Of a DNA stretch of 40,304 nt, positions 8,853 to 18,799 are shown piece by piece. Each line of letters starts with the position of its first letter. Position 1 is the first letter of the stretch. Location: positions 1-40,304 of the forward strand of contig JAAAUF010000313.1 in the NCBI GenBank assembly GCA_015499985.1. The letters are read 5' to 3'. The notes beneath the pieces were generated by a model, which saw nothing but the letters and a program-made list of their open reading frames with translations, was not told where the DNA came from and ran no database searches. The translations under genes and the position numbers were made by a program. The DNA comes from Haplosporangium gracile (taxonomy: Eukaryota; Mortierellomycota; Mortierellomycetes; Mortierellales; Mortierellaceae).

Positions 8853-11779
8853 AAAGGGTGTGTGTCGCTAGACCAGATCGAAGAAGGTATGCGTGTGTGC
8901 GTGTGTGTGTGTGTGTTTCCTGTGTGCTGCTTTGTTGTTGCTGAATTAGGTTGAGGAGTATGTGTGACAAGGCAAGGCGAAGGAAAGGGAAGTCTGAGCG
9001 TGGTAAAAATTCGAGAAAGGAGAGAGAGAGAGAATAGAGAGGAAAGAAGTGAACTCAATGGCGAATGCAATGCAATGTAATGGAATGAGTGCGAAGGTGA
9101 GAGAGAAAGTGATTCACAAAGTGGGTATATAAGTGCTGTTTGAGTGAGTCTTGATGCAAGAAAAGGTAGGGGGCTCGTCTCCTTTTTATACCCCGGTTCC
9201 GCTGTGGTGATGGTGCCTGAATTTGATTCAATTGATTTTCATTTAGGATGTTGCCGTTATTATGACCTGCTCACATATTCACACAAGGCATGCAAGCCAA
9301 ATCCGCATTCTCTGTATTCAAGTATTCAATTCTGAACAACCTTACTTACTTACGTATATTATAATATATCGCTACGGAGTTTATGCGTGCTCGCTTCGCC
9401 TCGCATCGCACATATATCCGCATACACGCAATCCTTACTTCCTTTTTCTCAAAATATCATCCGTTTCCACTGACTAAGAACCGCATTCGCCGGTTTTAGT
9501 AATCCAGCACACGCAACTCATCGCAACTGGCGGCAATTATTTTCCCTCAGCAGTCAGTCGCCGGTCATTCCCTCCTTCCTCACTACCCCTATATGTTTAA
9601 CCCCGACAACTCTCTTCTCTCTCTTTGCTTTATTCCCTCTCCGTAAACCCGCCGTATCTTTCTCTTTGCCCCGATATAGATTACCCTTGAACCTCGAAAC
9701 ACGAGCATATCCAACCTTGTGTCTCCTGTTCTGTTTGCTCTACTCTCTTTTCACAATTATGGTGTGATCAAGAACAGGACTCCTTGTGTGAAGTTATAGT
9801 TCAGGGAAGGACACAGTCTGTCTTTGAATGAGGGAACAAGGCTTGCACTGTAGTTATTCTAGCAAAGTGAACAATTGTCTGATCTGTTGGGGCGTATAAA
9901 ATACTCCTCAACCGCAACTACTTGGCCATGGTAAATTGCTGCCAAGACGTTCATTCCAACAACATGCATGCTCTACTATTCTTTTTTTTTTTTGTTTTTC
10001 TTGCCGTTGCCAGCATATGTCCCATCAAAACGGGTCATCGTTGGAAAAATGTTTATTTTTGATTTGAGTTTTCTCACAGTTTACAGTATTTACCAAAATA
10101 AAGTTGTTAAGATGGATTGAATGAATATCAATAACATTTTTTTTTTTTTTTCGCTCACTCAAATTAATCGAGGGTTCCTTGATCCAGGTGTACACGTTTT
10201 GACGCTCAGATACAACATCCACCACCTTTTTTCACATGCGAATGCGTTCACTCTTTCTTTGGGACCATGTGTATAGCAGAAACACAGAAACGAACGTCAA
10301 TAGATTATTGTCCCTCATTCTCAGCGACCACCGTGACACTGACCGGAAAGGTCATTGTTGTTTTGCTTTGGTTAGAGAGACGCACATGTTACACACCTAC
10401 CATTATTTAACGTTGAAGTACAATCATACACCCTTCACTTGAGGGGACCTTGCACCAGAAGGGAGGACCGATTCCATCACCAGCTATCGTCGCGCTAAAT
10501 CAACCACGTTCACGGACGCACGGGCATACTCTTTACTCTAGGGTAACCTGATCCTCTCTCCTTTTCAGTTCGATCTGGATATGACATAGAATTACATAGT
10601 GGCGTTCATATGCCAGCGATGGCCATTATTTCATCGACTGAAATGTGTACTGCTTGGCATCCTCAACATATTTTAATCGTCAATTGCTTGACATGAGACT
10701 TTTTTACCACGTTGTTTACCTTGCTTGTTGACAGAACACAGCTCCTGTGTCAGCCAAGGCAGGGTAGGGTACACACAAGCAAACAAACAAACATACAAAT
10801 GCGTCATTGTTTATGCTGGCCCAAGCAATACACCTACATCCAAGTCTAGTTTATCCTTCTCGACTCGCTTCCCGCGCAATACTTTGGGGACGCAATAATG
10901 TCCGGGTGCATTTCCTGCGTGACTAGGGGGTTGCCAAGAATGTAGCCCCTGAGTTTTCTGCTTGTTATCAGAGGTAGGAGCATACGGCTAAAAGGGTCTA
11001 GGGTGGTTGCAGAGAAAAGGTATTGTAACCCGTGTCTATTAACGCCACTGTCGCTTTGTCTATCAAGAGCTGTGCAAGTCAGGAGTCGTTGTTATCGACG
11101 GTGCTCTTGACGAATCTCAAAATTGAATGTTCACTTCAGAGTGTATAGTGGGGATCCAACGATGTCGAGAATATCTCTCTTATCTCTGCGCTCTCTGTGC
11201 TTGCCACTGAGTTACGAATGATTGATGGACGTATGGGCTGGTTAAGTATGCTCAATGGCTGTTTTAGCTACCGTCAGGAGAAAAAGGGCATTTCGCAGCC
11301 AGTCAGAAAGAATGATGAGAGACGTGTTCAAATACTTATTTGGGAGCCAGACCCAACAAATACAAGCGGCTGACTGAAATCTCCGCACGGATGAAAAAAA
11401 AATTAAAAAAAAGAGCGCCAGGAATCTTTCTGGCTGGTTCCCTCCACTGACCGAACCGAGCCGCAAGAGCGAGACAAGAGGGGAGGGCTGGTTGAGCCTT
11501 GAAGATCCCTCTTTTTTCTCCACTTCGGGTGAGCAACAGAACATAGATTGCATACCCGTCGGTTGAGAATGAATAGCCCAGGTATAGGCCACAGGAACCG
11601 AGGACGCGTCCCTTGACCAGCCGACATCTAAGGTGAGAATCGAACTTTGTCTAACTGTGGTTTGATATACGCCCCGTAAAAATACTCCCTCTCTCTCGCT
11701 TTGTTTCTGCAAACGCGACTTGCAAGAAGAGAGTGATCACCTACACTTCTTCCTACACACATTCACTCGCTGGCATTGC
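8853..11779. other. Long gene-poor interval (2.9 kb)
   Basis: No coding gene or RNA gene that I can support. The left end is the 5' side of the ABC transporter, with a GT repeat (about 8893-8920), a GA-rich stretch (9020-9040) and a TATATAAG at 9125-9132 that reads as TATA-like on either strand. Between 9480 and 9770 the plus strand looks like a fungal promoter and pyrimidine-rich leader, but it ends in ATG GTG TGA (about 9760), so any gene there is dead. The region 9780-11700 has only short, biased reading frames. A small perfect hairpin (ACACAG, loop CTC, CTGTGT) sits near 10738-10752. Confidence 0.5.
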
Positions 11780-12292
11780 ATGGCACAGGAGAGCAACGCA
11801 CCACGCCTGGTCTCAAATGCCGCCGTGCACAGCTTTTACTCCCGACTACAGGCTCGTAGATCTCATTCATCAACACGATCAGCAACTACTGAATGCCTTC
11901 ATCACAGCAAAAACTTGACATCTGCAGCAGACCCTCACGTACCAGAGACACTTGACGCTTGTACAACTGCAGTCGATAGAGATAGACTGGATCAGGAAGG
12001 TTCAATGCCTCCGATCAACCCCACAGAGCCAGAAGTTGGCCTTCCTGTCAAAAACCAAACTTCAAAGGAGACAGCAGCAACAGTCCACCAGGATCTGTCT
12101 AGCTACAGCAATAACAACAAAAAGTCCTCGCAGCCAACACGGTTTACCGACAGCAAGATTAAGGCCAAGTCAATTCCCCTCAAGGAGTTCAGGGCGATCA
12201 AGAAGAAGCTACGCAAGCGGGAGCTTCGACGCCAGAACGCGATCGAGGCCTGCAGGATACGCGCCATTGAGACTGCGCAGAAACCAAAGTAA
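11780..12292 (+). CDS. Hypothetical protein with basic C terminus
   Basis: A 170-residue frame from the ATG at 11780 (MAQESNAPRLVSNAAV); the frame is open a little further upstream without another ATG. I do not recognise the family. The first 50 residues are rich in Arg, Ser and Ala with few acids (RLQARRSHSSTRSATT), which would fit a mitochondrial presequence. The middle is Ser/Thr/Gln-rich and low in complexity. The C terminus is strongly basic and predicted helical (LKEFRAIKKKLRKRELRRQN, then AIEACRIRAIET). Third codon positions in the C-terminal part favour G and C, as in the surrounding real genes, which argues for coding. It lies 245 bp upstream of an F-box gene on the same strand. It could be a small nucleic-acid-binding or mitochondrial protein; both ideas are inference. 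Confidence 0.5.
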   Translation: MAQESNAPRLVSNAAVHSFYSRLQARRSHSSTRSATTECLHHSKNLTSAADPHVPETLDACTTAVDRDRLDQEGSMPPINPTEPEVGLPVKNQTSKETAATVHQDLSSYSNNNKKSSQPTRFTDSKIKAKSIPLKEFRAIKKKLRKRELRRQNAIEACRIRAIETAQKPK

Positions 12293-12537
12293 GACACTTC
12301 GTTAAAATGCATCTCCAAAGCGAGACTTGGAGGGGGAACACCAAAACGACACAAAGATAAAAGGGGGGCTGACAAAGGAGAGAGGGCTGTGAAGGAGAAG
12401 CAGATGAATGACAGCAGCAAAGGCATTTTATTGTCGTTGTTTTCATTGTTGTTTTTGGTACTTTTTTGTTCATTCACACACCTCTCTTAATTTTCTATCA
12501 TTACACATTCATTCATACAACAAAGACGACGATCACG

Positions 12538-14956
12538 ATGGGACTAGACACTCCGGACCCACTGACCCAGGAATTCGCATCAGCATTAACCTTGACCACC
12601 ACCACAACAGAATCACCACCCCAACCCCGCTCGTCACTCTGGAAAGTCTTCTCTATCCCCGAACTAGTCGATGCCATCGCACAATATCTCAACACCAGTC
12701 AGCTGCTCAAACTCGGACTCGTCAGCAAAACCTTCTCCCACATCTTCCAACCCCAGCTCTCGCTTTCACTCTTTGCAAGTGTCTTCCATGATCCACCCTA
12801 TGGTCCGCCAGGTACCAATCCCATCCTACCGGACGTCTTTCGTAGACTGGCACCCCGCGTCAACGCATTGACTCTGGACTTGCTCTGCTTCCAAAACAAC
12901 TTGTCGCAGAACGCTATGCTTGAGACTGTCTACGAACACAGTGCTGTGCCTCTGCGTCGGCTTCGGATCACGTACTGGGGTGAGGAACTGGGTGTCCTGG
13001 AGGAGTTGCTTACTCGGCTGCCGAACCTTATGGACTTGTCCGTTACCTTCAAGTCGAGCTCCGACGCCACTGCATTCCCCATGATGCTTATCAGAGTCGG
13101 GAAAGCTCATCAAGGTGCAGCACCAGTATTAGAGGGGAATACTCAAGGATCTTCTCGACAACGAGGTGATAGCGGTGGTGGCTTAAAGACGCTAGCTATC
13201 GAGCTTGGCGTTCCCAAGATGATGGCCATGGATACTTCTGTCCTGAGCGAGCTTGTACAGTTCTGGCCGGCCCTTATGTCCCTGGAACTCGCATGCATCT
13301 CACTCCTGGCCAACCATCCTGCTCAGCCGTCACCAACAACAGCAGGTGCACCACTTCCTCCACCTCCTCCTCCTCCACCGCCACCACCGATTGGAGGACC
13401 AGTACCGTTTCAGGCTGTAGCAGCAGCAACAACAACAGCCCTTCTGCCTCTGTCTACAGCACCACTGTCTCACTCTACCGATGCATTGGAAGAGCCCTCA
13501 TTCCCACGTATGAAGTCGCTCACGTTGACAAGCTGCCGTCTCGAATCACCCAGTCTCCTTGCCCTGGACAGGCTGTTTCCCAGCCTACAAGAACTGGAGT
13601 TACGTTCGTGTTCTGGAGACTGGTACAGGACGCTTGCAGGTGTCCACACCTCCCAAATCGAATCAAACTCAATTGTCACCCACGCTTCAGATGCTCCATT
13701 CATCCATCTTCGCAGACTGAATATTTGGGTCAAGTACCAAAGCGTCCGTGACAAGATTCTGGGCATCGTCAAGCATCGGCCCTATTTGACCTGTGTCGGG
13801 ACGGATATATTGCCGGATTCGCGGGATGGGATTTTGGAAGTGGCGGCATATTGTTCTGGGGTTGAGGTTAATGAGTTAGTCGCCGCGTCTGGTCCTCCTT
13901 CGGTTCCTACTTTGGTTGTAGCTGCAGAATCGAGTGCGACTGCAAGTGCTATTGTGAGCGCGAGTGCTAGCGCTAGTGTATCTGCAGACTCGAGTGTAAG
14001 TGCGGGTGCGAATGCGAGTGGAGGTGGTGTTGGTTTGAAGAAGAGTGCGAATGCATATGTAGGCACGAATGCAAGTTCGGCAACGACGGCTATGTCAAGG
14101 GTCAGGAACCCTATCAAACGGCTGGCTATTCAGACTTATGCATCTCCACCGCACGACATGGACGTGATTGAGATGTTCTACAATGCCCCGGCCTTCCGCC
14201 GTCTCGAGTATGTCTACATACAGAACGTAAGCTTTGTCCTTTCACTCTTTGCCCTTGACCAAAGAAGCGCCAGCTTTGTATATGAACTTCTCACAAAATC
14301 AAAAGGAAAAGATAATTAAGCTAATATTTCATTGTCATTTGTTTATACTCGCAAATTAGCGGATCCTTTCGATGAAATTGTTCCCGTTTGCAAAGACGCT
14401 GCGGGAGCTCAACCTTGGAGGACAGGAGAGCTGTCTACTAGAGGACGAGGTCATGACATTGAACTCGATCTTGCACCAACTGCCTGTTCTGGAGGTCCTA
14501 AAGATTGATCGATATGTCGATGGAACTGCACTGTCAAAACTTTTCCGAGGCTTTGGACGAGAACCAGATTTTCCCTTTTCTCAGGACGAAAGCCAGGAAG
14601 AGCAGGTTTCAAACCCGCCAGTTAGGGCCAAGTCGCATGGAGAAAAGGATGGATTTTCATGTCTGCGCAAGGTCAGACTGTTGTACGCAGGTTTGGACCA
14701 CAAGCGCTTGTCTCTAGACAGTCTGAAGTCGTTCGTATTGGATCGGTTTGTATATTTAGAAAAGCTGACGGTCCGATTTGGTGGGCAAAAGGATCTGCCC
14801 CGCACAGAGGACATTTTTCTGTGGCGGAAGAAGATCTTGTCGCGGGAGGTATCGATGGGTGATGGAGAAGATGGAGGATCTTTGTCGTCGTCGGTGACCA
14901 AGTGTAGAGTTGTTTTCAAGTTACGGTCGCAGACAACTGTCTCTGTTGTTTTGTGA
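12538..14956 (+). CDS. F-box/LRR-like protein with polyproline and Ala/Ser repeats
   Basis: Two exons, 12538-14226 and 14360-14956, joined in phase 0 across a GTAAGC...TTAG intron; about 761 residues. I chose the ATG at 12538 (MGLDTPDPLT) because the upstream in-frame extension is an AT-rich leader. The F-box is at about residues 38-75 (SIPELVDAIAQYLNTSQLLK, LGLVSKTFSHIF). Leucine-rich segments follow (RRLRITYWGEELGVLEELLT, RLPNLMDLSV, MKSLTLTSCRL, PSLQELELRSC). There is a run of about 12 prolines near residue 285, coded by CCT/CCA/CCG repeats, and an Ala/Ser tract near residues 465-500. The second exon continues the repeats (TLRELNLGG, LPVLEVLKI, CLRKVRLLYAGL, YLEKLTVRFGG), confirming the splice. 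It differs from the MTTILDLPDEI family elsewhere in the window. A role as an SCF substrate adaptor is the family expectation only. Confidence 0.85.
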
Positions 14957-15376
14957 AAGGGAAGAGAGGGTAAGGATGAAGAAATACGACGTCGTGCCTT
15001 GGTGGCTTCGTTTTTTACAATAAAAAAAAACAAGAAAAAGAGATGACTTTCTTGTATAGTCCTTCTCTGGACCATACCAATACTTGATATATTTACTGTC
15101 GCCATTGTCACCATTGTCGCTAAATTCGAGTGAGCAAGGCGACAGTCGCAAATCTGAAGTTTGCAGATCCAAGAGCTCACGCGGACGAGTCGACCCTCCA
15201 AGACAGTACAAGTCCCGTTGCAGATCCAGATTTTTCAGCCTCTTCGACTTTCAGAGCTTTAGGAGGACCTGACACTCCCATTCTGGTTCATCGTCCTATT
15301 GCTTCGCAATATATACCACCAACTTCTTAAGACTGTCGTAGATGCTTTTTTTTTCGGATTCGCGGCTTACACCCGA
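14957..15376. other. Spacer downstream of the F-box gene
   Basis: It holds the likely 3' untranslated region of the gene ending at 14956, including an AATAAA at 15019-15024 followed by an A-run. Short open frames around 15084-15330 start from non-ATG or poorly placed codons and show no family resemblance, so no gene is called. Confidence 0.5.
15019..15024 (+). terminator. Likely polyadenylation signal (AATAAA)
   Basis: A canonical AATAAA followed by an A-rich run, about 63 bp past the stop codon of the two-exon F-box gene at 12538-14956. Confidence 0.55.
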
Positions 15377-15515
15377 CTAGAGGGGGGGGGGGGGGGGGGA
15401 TGAAGGTAGAGTGTAGGGCGTGGTAGGCGAGGATGAGGGCGTGGATGTGGCGGGTGGGGATGTGTCTTGCGATGAGTGGGTATATCTCATCTGGAAGTTC
15501 GAGAATCACAGTCAT
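15377..15515 (-). pseudogene. N-terminal F-box fragment of the MTTILDLPDEI family
   Basis: Starting at the ATG at 15515 the minus strand reads MTVILELPDEIYPLIARHIP, then HALILAYHALHSTFIP, matching the first 42 or so residues of the intact genes (MTTILDLPDEIHPLIGKHLP, CRSFYSTFIPCLWS). At the position of CLWS the homology runs into a C-tract (18 G on the plus strand) and is lost. Nothing of the remaining 480 residues follows. The fragment keeps its start codon and leader but is clearly broken. Confidence 0.75.
15382..15399 (+). repeat. Homopolymer run of 18 G
   Basis: An uninterrupted run of 18 G on the plus strand marks the exact point where the F-box fragment loses homology. Such runs are prone to slippage and to sequencing error, so the true length is uncertain. 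Confidence 0.9.
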
Positions 15516-15679
15516 TGTGTGGTGAATCAACGGAAGTGGATGCGGGGCGGTCGTGATAGTGATCAAGGTTTTCGAAAAGAAAGAGATAAAAAGGGGAGAG
15601 AAGGATAAATAAGAAGCGAATTGAAGATGAGTGTTGAATTCGTTTTTATTATTATCTGTTCTTTGTTTCAGACGCATTC

Positions 15680-15995
15680 AATTTGGCCGCCAGTCATGTG
15701 GCACATGCGCCGCCTTTTCGGTTTTCAAATAAAAGTCTTCTTGTAATTCTAAAAGTCGCTGCAGCCCCGCAATCTGCTCAAACACTAACCTATCCCACCC
15801 AGGCTCGTCTCTTTCCTGCTTTGCAAAGTACAACACCAACTTTTCTAAGCCTAGACACACCCAGGGCTTCGACACCGTAGTTAATGTCTCGAACAAAGAT
15901 GTGAGGCGCATCCAGACTGACAAGGTGGGCACACCCTGTCATAACCTCCTGAACCATCGCACTCGTAATACAGGAACACTTTCCAATGCCCATTT
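15680..15995 (-). pseudogene. C-terminal-region fragment of the MTTILDLPDEI family
   Basis: The minus strand from 15993 reads ITSAMVQEVMTGCAHLVSLD, then APHIFVRDI, matching the intact genes (ITSAMAQEILMECVHLVRFE, APYIYVRDV). After a frameshift it continues KPWVCLGLEKLVLYFAKQER, DEPGWDRLVFEQIAGLQRLL (paralogue: KPWGCSKLENLKVFIAKQ, DEAEWEGRLFEQISKLRRLL). On the minus strand this late-gene piece lies upstream of the N-terminal fragment at 15377-15515, the reverse of the order in a functional gene. The two are therefore leftovers of two different copies, or of a rearranged one. Confidence 0.75.
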
Positions 15996-16164
15996 TTAGG
16001 ATTTCTTTTTTTTGGTCTTTTGTTGTTTATTTTAGTGACATGTTCACACAGTCTCTATTCTATGCCTTCTGGAAAAATAGCATGTGCTACTCTGATAATC
16101 ATGCTGGCTGGGATAAGACAGACAGACACGGGTGCTGTTGAGGTCCCCAGGATTAGCATGACTA

Positions 16165-16800
16165 AGGCCAGGTGATGCTTACTAAGAATCGCGGGCAACC
16201 ATCCAGGGAACTTCTTGAACTGTTATTGATGCTCAACCCGAATGCTGTAGATCTCGCCGTGAAACTTGAGGGAGAAAAGGGAAAAGAGAGCAGCAGAATT
16301 GCTATACTAAATAGCGCGAGTGGTGTAGTAAGATCGGTATTGGTCGCTGATATCGACGCCATTCATATTGTGGTTGTAGTGGTCGATGATATCGGAGATG
16401 TTGAGTTTTGCCGATGGTTGATCGTTAAAAATTGCACGCACAACTTGAGCGTTGTCGCTGGTCTTGCGCAGACGCTCATGTACGCTCGATGAAGGAACTG
16501 GCACCGGTGACTTTGTGCATGGCGCTCAACATAGTGACCGGTGCATTATCGATCTATACGATGGCAAGAACAGCTTGACCGACAACAATGCCAGAAAGAA
16601 TGTTCCAGAGGCGCCGGTTCGACTTTTCCACTTTAAGGCATCTGGGATATTCCTTTGAGCTGCAACGGACGGTACCAATTGGAAAAATAGTTATCTACAT
16701 AGATGTCGAATTGATAGGAAGAATGGTGTTGCGGAACGGGTTTTTGTTTTGGTTTCCCTCTTTTTATTTAACGAAGTGCTCAGCCGAGCATTCCACATGC
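16165..16800 (-). mobile_element. piggyBac-type transposase remnant (DDE_Tnp_1_7)
   Basis: Minus-strand translation across frames gives successive piggyBac family landmarks. SSYQFDIYVDNYFSN (near 16710) is the second catalytic Asp segment. GTVRCSSKEYPRCLK (16660) is the conserved GT(V/I)R block. VLAIV-stop-IDNAPVTMLSAM (16545) is the DNAPVTML block. DNAQVVRAIFNDQP then IIDHYNHNMNGVDISDQYRS (16430-16335) is the YNxxMGGVDxxDQ signature, and FSLKFHGEIYSI follows. About 15 codons that normally link DNYFS to GACGT are missing, a TAG replaces the Trp before DNAP, and at least one frameshift occurs near 16515 with another stop near 16308. The element is dead and both ends are eroded; TTAA-flanked termini were not identified. 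Confidence 0.8.
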
Positions 16801-16864
16801 GCAGACAACAGTTGCTTATTATCTGCTCTGTGGTGCAAATAAAGAAAACAACTCTTTCTTCTCG

Positions 16865-17029
16865 TTGATTCTCAATCCTCATACTTCTCAGTCCGTCATC
16901 TTTTCGGATGGCTCGCTGACCAAGGCGGGCACGGATTCGGGTGCCATGTCATTCGGTGTGAGACACCTACCGTGGCACGACCGGTGGATCACAACCATGG
17001 ACCAAGGATTGCTAGAGTGCTCATTCTGA
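16865..17029 (+). mobile_element. RNase H-like fragment, probably from a non-LTR retroelement
   Basis: The plus strand reads SVIFSDGSLTKAGTDSGAMS then FGVRHLPW before a TGA at about 17027. The pattern (F/Y)(S/T)DGSLxxAGT...AMxFGV is the first strand and catalytic Asp of the RNase H domain found in many fungal LINE-type polyproteins. Only about 50 residues remain and no reverse transcriptase is adjacent. It abuts the piggyBac remnant, so this interval is transposon debris. Confidence 0.45.
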
Positions 17030-17826
17030 GATGACAATACTTAGGCTGCCATACAGCGGTGAGCAAGTGTGCAGGAGCGCAGCAAAGGTATGGAGTAAAA
17101 TGAGGTTTGTCGGTTGAATGAATCCATAGACTTCCCATTATGCTTGAAAATGGAGGAATGAAAGGAGAATGTCGAAACTAGCGATTTATTGGAACGAGTG
17201 TGTGGAGCAATGTATTTTCGGAGGGGGATGTTTTTCTTATGTTTGTTCCTAATGTTGAAGGCTGATTCAACTGAGATCCCGAGCGAGCTATCCACTCGCC
17301 TGACTGATCGTCCTTGCATGAGTTGTCGAGTGACATTAGCTGCTTTGTTTGGCGGAATCCTTGTTTGCTGTGATGTTCTGTTCTGTTCTGTTCTGTTCTG
17401 TTACCGGCATTGAATCAGGGGATGGTAAAAAGAGAATGACAAATTAGATGTGGATGGAGCAAAGGAGGGATGAGGATAGATGGAAGATCAGTTGATGACA
17501 GTGACATAGCATGATGCTTCCGGTTGCACAGACTTACCCTATGCTACATTCTCTGCAAGCAAAAAAATACGAACAAATAAATTGGCACAAGCACTGTCTT
17601 AACTGACATTTCTCTTTCCATGTTTCAAACAAGAATATTGTATTGTATGACCACGCCGTTTACTTGAAGAGTGCCGAGAGTATACTCTTGTCAATACCGG
17701 TATGTGTGCAAAGGGGAATGGACAAAGACAGATAATGAACCAGAGCAAACGCAACGGTGAGTGGATGAATAGAAAAGAAAGGAGACTAGCTCGAGGGGGC
17801 GGATGGCGTGTATTTGCTAACGATAT
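17030..17826. other. Gene-poor spacer with a pentanucleotide repeat
   Basis: No supported gene. The short frames around 17040-17410 have no family resemblance. The only clear structure is the TGTTC repeat near 17374-17402. The right part presumably contains the 3' end of the secreted-protein gene on the minus strand. Confidence 0.45.
17374..17402 (+). repeat. (TGTTC)n microsatellite
   Basis: Five and a half uninterrupted copies of TGTTC (seen as repeated TTCTG). Confidence 0.9.
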
Positions 17827-18141
17827 CTAGGAACATCTAGAGATATGCCATGTATCGATACCATAGCTGTACTTGAGTACACCGTTTTTGTATACGTCAT
17901 GGGAGCGACACCAGTCCCTCATATCCCCTGTAATAGCATCTTTGCTCGGAAGGCGGCAGAATTTGCACTGGTATCCAAAGAAGTTGCAATCGTATTTCTT
18001 GCCTCCGGCCCGTGTACATCTTTTCTGGATTCCTCCTTCAATGATGTTGGGCTGCTGGGTGCACGCGACGCACTTATCCTCCGCGGCAGCGAGTGCGCTC
18101 AGTGCAATGCAGCTGACAAGGACGGTATAGACAAGCTTCAT
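17827..18141 (-). CDS. Small secreted cysteine-rich protein (104 aa)
   Basis: Starting at the ATG at 18141 the protein begins MKLVYTVLVSCIALSALAAA, a textbook signal peptide with likely cleavage near residue 20 (AAA/ED). An upstream in-frame extension exists but would bury the signal peptide. The mature part of about 84 residues has eight cysteines (24, 27, 42, 52, 59, 62, 78, 103), an even number that fits four disulfides, with two CxxC pairs (CVAC, CKFC). It has an Arg/Lys-rich centre and ends CS. I do not recognise a named domain. Small secreted Cys-rich proteins in plant- or soil-associated fungi are often effector or antimicrobial candidates; that is inference. A TATA box lies at 18326-18319. 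A second secreted Cys-rich gene lies about 2.2 kb away. Confidence 0.7.
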   Translation of the reverse strand: MKLVYTVLVSCIALSALAAAEDKCVACTQQPNIIEGGIQKRCTRAGGKKYDCNFFGYQCKFCRLPSKDAITGDMRDWCRSHDVYKNGVLKYSYGIDTWHISRCS

Positions 18142-18318
18142 GGTGGATGAGCAGTAGTGTTGGCTGGCCTTGTACGAGCTCTTGTGGGTGTCTTCGATAG
18201 GGATTGAGCAATTGTTCGTGCGGCAGCTCAATGGTTCTTGCGGTACTTGCGGTAGGTCTGGAGGCTTGAGGTGAGGATCGGATGGGTGTCAGTGCAGAAG
18301 TTGGGTACTGTGTGCTTT

Positions 18319-18326
18319 CTTATATA
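18319..18326 (-). promoter_or_regulatory. TATA box (TATATAAG)
   Basis: TATATAAG on the minus strand about 180 bp upstream of the ATG of the secreted protein at 17827-18141. It is correctly oriented and would place the transcription start near 18290. Confidence 0.55.
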
Positions 18327-18607
18327 CCTGAAGAAGGGTCATAGAGGAAGGGAGTAAGTTGAACGCGTGTAGGAATGGAGAGTGAAAACCTGATTAGTGA
18401 GACACATTCCTGTCAGGTATCTGGGGCAGGATTGAGGGGAGAAAAGCAACAAATGACGATAATGTAAATCCCCTTGTCTAAGAGTCAGAACGCATATTGA
18501 GGAGCGCCAAGAAGGATGAAAAAGGGTTACTGTCGAAACAGGAGCTGGCTGGTTGATGGGCAGTCGCCAAATCCCTAGTTGCGTTCCCTCTGATATCTCT
18601 ATCCCTA

Positions 18608-18655
18608 GATGTTTCCATCCCCTTGATGTTCCCATCCCCTTGATGTTCCCATCCT
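18608..18655 (+). repeat. 17-bp tandem repeat, about 2.8 copies
   Basis: GATGTTTCCATCCCCTT, then GATGTTCCCATCCCCTT, then GATGTTCCCATCCT, head to tail. Confidence 0.85.
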
Positions 18656-18799
18656 CTGTACGCTTTTCTTTTGCTTTATTTATGCGCTCCTTAGTTCTCG
18701 CTTGCCCTTGACTTTTTCCCATTTTGTTCTTAGGAGTAGAAAAGGGTGAAAGGGGAGCGGTGAGTAAGGGACGATAGATGTAACAAGAAGGAAAGAAAG

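Larger units (their letters stand above)
18142..18799. other. Promoter side of the secreted-protein gene and spacer
   Basis: Contains the TATA box at 18319-18326 and a 17-bp tandem repeat at 18608-18655. The minus-strand open frame across 18339-18815 is low in complexity, overlaps the tandem repeat and lacks family resemblance, so it is not called. Confidence 0.45.

Noticed and set aside
11575..11660. GAGAATCGAACTT on the plus strand, resembling the reverse complement of a tRNA T-loop
   Set aside because: No complementary T-stem or cloverleaf was found on either strand.
11242..11712. 156-codon minus-strand open frame
   Set aside because: It starts from a non-ATG codon, has no recognisable domain and is amino-acid biased; it overlaps the upstream flank of a better candidate on the other strand.
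15130..15330. 66-codon plus-strand open frame ending in QYIPPTS
   Set aside because: It begins at a GTG with no ATG, lies just after a gene's 3' end, and matches nothing I recognise.
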